The notes beneath the pieces were generated by a model. It was not told the origin of the DNA and did no database searches. It saw nothing but the letters and a program-made list of their open reading frames with translations. A stretch of DNA of 8,056 bases, taken from the NCBI GenBank assembly GCA_030634125.1, contig DAOWBJ010000063.1, forward strand, positions 1-8,056. The letters are read 5' to 3'. This document shows, in pieces, positions 6,829 through 8,056 of this stretch (within the stretch, counting starts at the first letter, position 1; each line of letters starts with the position of its first letter). The translations under genes were made by a program, and so were the position numbers. The DNA is from Victivallales bacterium. GTDB lineage: Bacteria; Verrucomicrobiota; Lentisphaeria; Victivallales; Victivallaceae.

Positions 6829-6935
6829 ATTATTACCTGTGTTGATTAAATATTGCTTTTGTGCTATATTATTATAATAATAGTTGTTTTGTGTTTTTGA
6901 AATGTTAAAAATTGATAAAAGTTTGTGAAATATTG
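6829..6935. promoter_or_regulatory. Divergent promoter region with back-to-back -10 boxes and repeated TTTTGTG sites
   Basis: A perfect 16-bp palindrome, TATTATTATAATAATA (6867-6882), contains TATAAT on the plus strand (6873-6878) and TATAAT on the minus strand (6876-6871). It could therefore serve as the -10 box of both the AraC gene and the URO-D-like gene. Neither direction has a convincing -35, as expected for activator-dependent promoters. Flanking it are direct repeats TTGCTTTTGTG (6853-6863) and TTGTTTTGTG (6884-6893), whose TTTTGTG cores are 30 bp apart, with a weaker GTTTGTG at 6921-6927. These may be operator half-sites for the AraC-family protein. Confidence 0.5.
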
Positions 6936-7856
6936 ATGAAAAATGTAAATATAGGGTATTTCCCGGAGTCGCCGCCGAAAGAACTGCATCCGCAGCTTTT
7001 AGCTGTGGAGCATCAGGGGATGCTGTATAGATTACAGTTGGAAACTTTTCATCTTTATGAAAATGCAATTTCGATGCAAAACCCACCTGAACATAGTCAT
7101 GATGTTTTTCATATAGTTCTCTACAGGGCAGGAGACAATATCTTTAAACTTGACGGCAAACAGCGACAATCCCACTCGGATACCCTAGTGCTTGTTTCGC
7201 CGGGAATACCGCATTGTTTTACTCCTATGCTACCACGAGAATCAGTTTATCATGAGATAACCTTCAGCCTTGTTGCTCAAGGACAAAAATTAGTGATTCC
7301 TTTTGCGGATTTATTCAGCAAATACTATGGCAATGCAATCAAATCAGAGAAAATGCTCATAAAGTTGGATGCAGCTTCAGCAGTTCAACTGGAAGAATTT
7401 TGTTTTGAACTGAGCAAAAAATTATCAGAATATGATTCAGCGAGTTCATTTCCTGTGTATCAGAGATTAGTATATATCTTTGAGTTGTTGTTTCAAAAAG
7501 TATTTGATCCGAAAGCTGATGAATCATCAAAACAGCATATTGAATCCAAGCTTCAAAAAACCCGCAGTCATATTGAGCAAAAATTAAATGATAAACTATC
7601 CTTAAAGGACTTAGCCGTAATTGTCGGCATGTCGCCAGAGCATTTCTGCCGGGAATTCAAAAAAGTCTATGGCGAGCCACCGCTGGAAATGCGCAACCGC
7701 CTGCGAATAAACGCCGCAATAAAATTGCTCCAATATTCCGACCATCCAATAAAGCAAATCTCCGAAGACTTAGGTTATTCCGACGTATATCATTTTTCCA
7801 AAGCCTTCAAAAAGCAAACCAAGCTGTCCCCTGGGAAATTCAGACAATTAATTTAA
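6936..7856 (+). CDS. AraC-family transcriptional regulator with N-terminal cupin domain
   Basis: This 306-residue cytoplasmic DNA-binding protein probably activates the divergent URO-D-like gene. Residues about 40-115 form the cupin sensor domain: PEHSHDVFHIVLY (51-63), with His53 and His55, and the turn LVSPGIPHCF (86-95) are typical. A linker with a helical dimerisation segment follows at 150-215. The C-terminal AraC domain (about 205-306) has two helix-turn-helices: LSLKDLAVIVGMSPEHFCREFKK (221-243, shown in part as landmarks LSLKDLA and SPEHFCREF) and the one around residues 272-293. The signature ending GYSDVYHFSKAFKK then KLSPGKFRQLI closes the protein. The open frame reaches back to a TTG at 6912. 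I prefer the ATG at 6936, although neither has a strong ribosome-binding site. The inducer is unknown; cupin-type AraC proteins commonly sense sugars. Confidence 0.9.
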   Translation: MKNVNIGYFPESPPKELHPQLLAVEHQGMLYRLQLETFHLYENAISMQNPPEHSHDVFHIVLYRAGDNIFKLDGKQRQSHSDTLVLVSPGIPHCFTPMLPRESVYHEITFSLVAQGQKLVIPFADLFSKYYGNAIKSEKMLIKLDAASAVQLEEFCFELSKKLSEYDSASSFPVYQRLVYIFELLFQKVFDPKADESSKQHIESKLQKTRSHIEQKLNDKLSLKDLAVIVGMSPEHFCREFKKVYGEPPLEMRNRLRINAAIKLLQYSDHPIKQISEDLGYSDVYHFSKAFKKQTKLSPGKFRQLI

Positions 7857-7906
7857 TCGTATAGGAATTTGTTATTTTGAAGTTGTCAGTGTGAAAATTA
7901 AAAATT

Positions 7907-8052
7907 GATGCGAAGCATCTTTGGAGTGCGCAACCCATGTTGCGCTTTAAAATTTGCGAGTGTTAGTTTGTGGCGTGAAATTTAAAAGCGGCGGAGGACC
8001 GCCGCAGTCCAAAGAGCCTGGCGGCTCAGGGAAAAAGTCCCGGCGGAGCCGG
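7907..8052. repeat. Run of short perfect hairpins after the AraC-family gene
   Basis: No gene is seen from 7857 to the end. At least five perfect stems follow one another: GATGC/GCATC with a GAA loop (7907-7919), GCGCAA/TTGCGC (7928-7945), GCGGCGG/CCGCCGC with loop AGGA (7988-8005), GAGCC/GGCTC (8014-8027) and CCGGC/GCCGG with loop GGA (8040-8052). A weaker GGGA/TCCC stem (8029-8041) sits between and overlaps the last. The first contains GCGAAGC, known from DNA structural work as an unusually stable mini-hairpin. Read on the minus strand, the first hairpin is followed by AATTTTTAATTTT, so it could also terminate a transcript entering from the right. The GCGCAA/TTGCGC hairpin could terminate the AraC transcript. 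Confidence 0.65.
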
Positions 8053-8056
8053 TTAA

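Noticed and set aside
6912..6935. TTG start adding eight residues to the AraC-family protein
   Set aside because: It is a rare start codon with no better ribosome-binding site than the ATG at 6936.
6829..7086. Upstream extension of the URO-D-like reading frame by 86 codons
   Set aside because: It overlaps the AraC-family gene on the other strand, has low-complexity Asn/Tyr-rich sequence, and lacks family similarity; the ATG at 6828 has a good ribosome-binding site.

Overview
The window is a stretch of a bacterial chromosome of moderate G+C. It holds six genes in three unrelated blocks, plus one strikingly A+T-rich insert. Nothing in it identifies the organism securely. A URO-D-like gene beside a divergent AraC regulator, and intergenic DNA full of small perfect hairpins, would fit a Lentisphaerae/Kiritimatiellae-type or other PVC-group lineage. 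That placement is a low-confidence impression, not a demonstration.

Left block (1-1288, + strand): the 3' end of a metal-type ABC transporter ATPase and, overlapping it by 8 bp, its ZnuB/MntB-family permease. The ATPase ends in a His/Asp/Cys-rich tail, so the operon probably imports zinc or a similar divalent metal. The rest of the operon lies off the left edge.

Middle block (about 1430-3404, - strand): a two-gene type II restriction-modification system. An HaeIII-family restriction endonuclease is followed 10 bp later by an M.HaeIII-like cytosine-C5 methyltransferase, so the predicted target is GGCC. The block is much A+T-richer than its flanks, which suggests horizontal transfer, and no controller (C) protein gene is visible. 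GGCC occurs only 3 times in the whole window by eye, against nearly 30 occurrences of the equal-composition palindrome CCGG. This suggests the host DNA has long been under GGCC-directed pressure.

Right block: a 337-bp intergenic region (3405-3741) carries an 11-bp-arm inverted repeat, a plausible promoter, small hairpins and a tandem 14-bp repeat. It leads into a large CPA1/NhaP-type Na+/H+ antiporter (3742-5832) with a soluble C-terminal domain of about 270 residues. Convergent to it is a URO-D-superfamily protein (5851-6828, - strand). This is divergently paired with an AraC-family regulator (6936-7856, + strand) across a 107-bp region with a perfect 16-bp palindrome holding back-to-back TATAAT boxes. 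The AraC protein is the obvious candidate regulator of the URO-D-like gene.

The last 200 bp (7857-8056) have no gene but hold a run of at least five perfect short hairpins. No RNA genes, CRISPR array, transposase or integrase were seen. The most novel-looking signals are the GGCC depletion around the HaeIII-like system and the terminal hairpin array.
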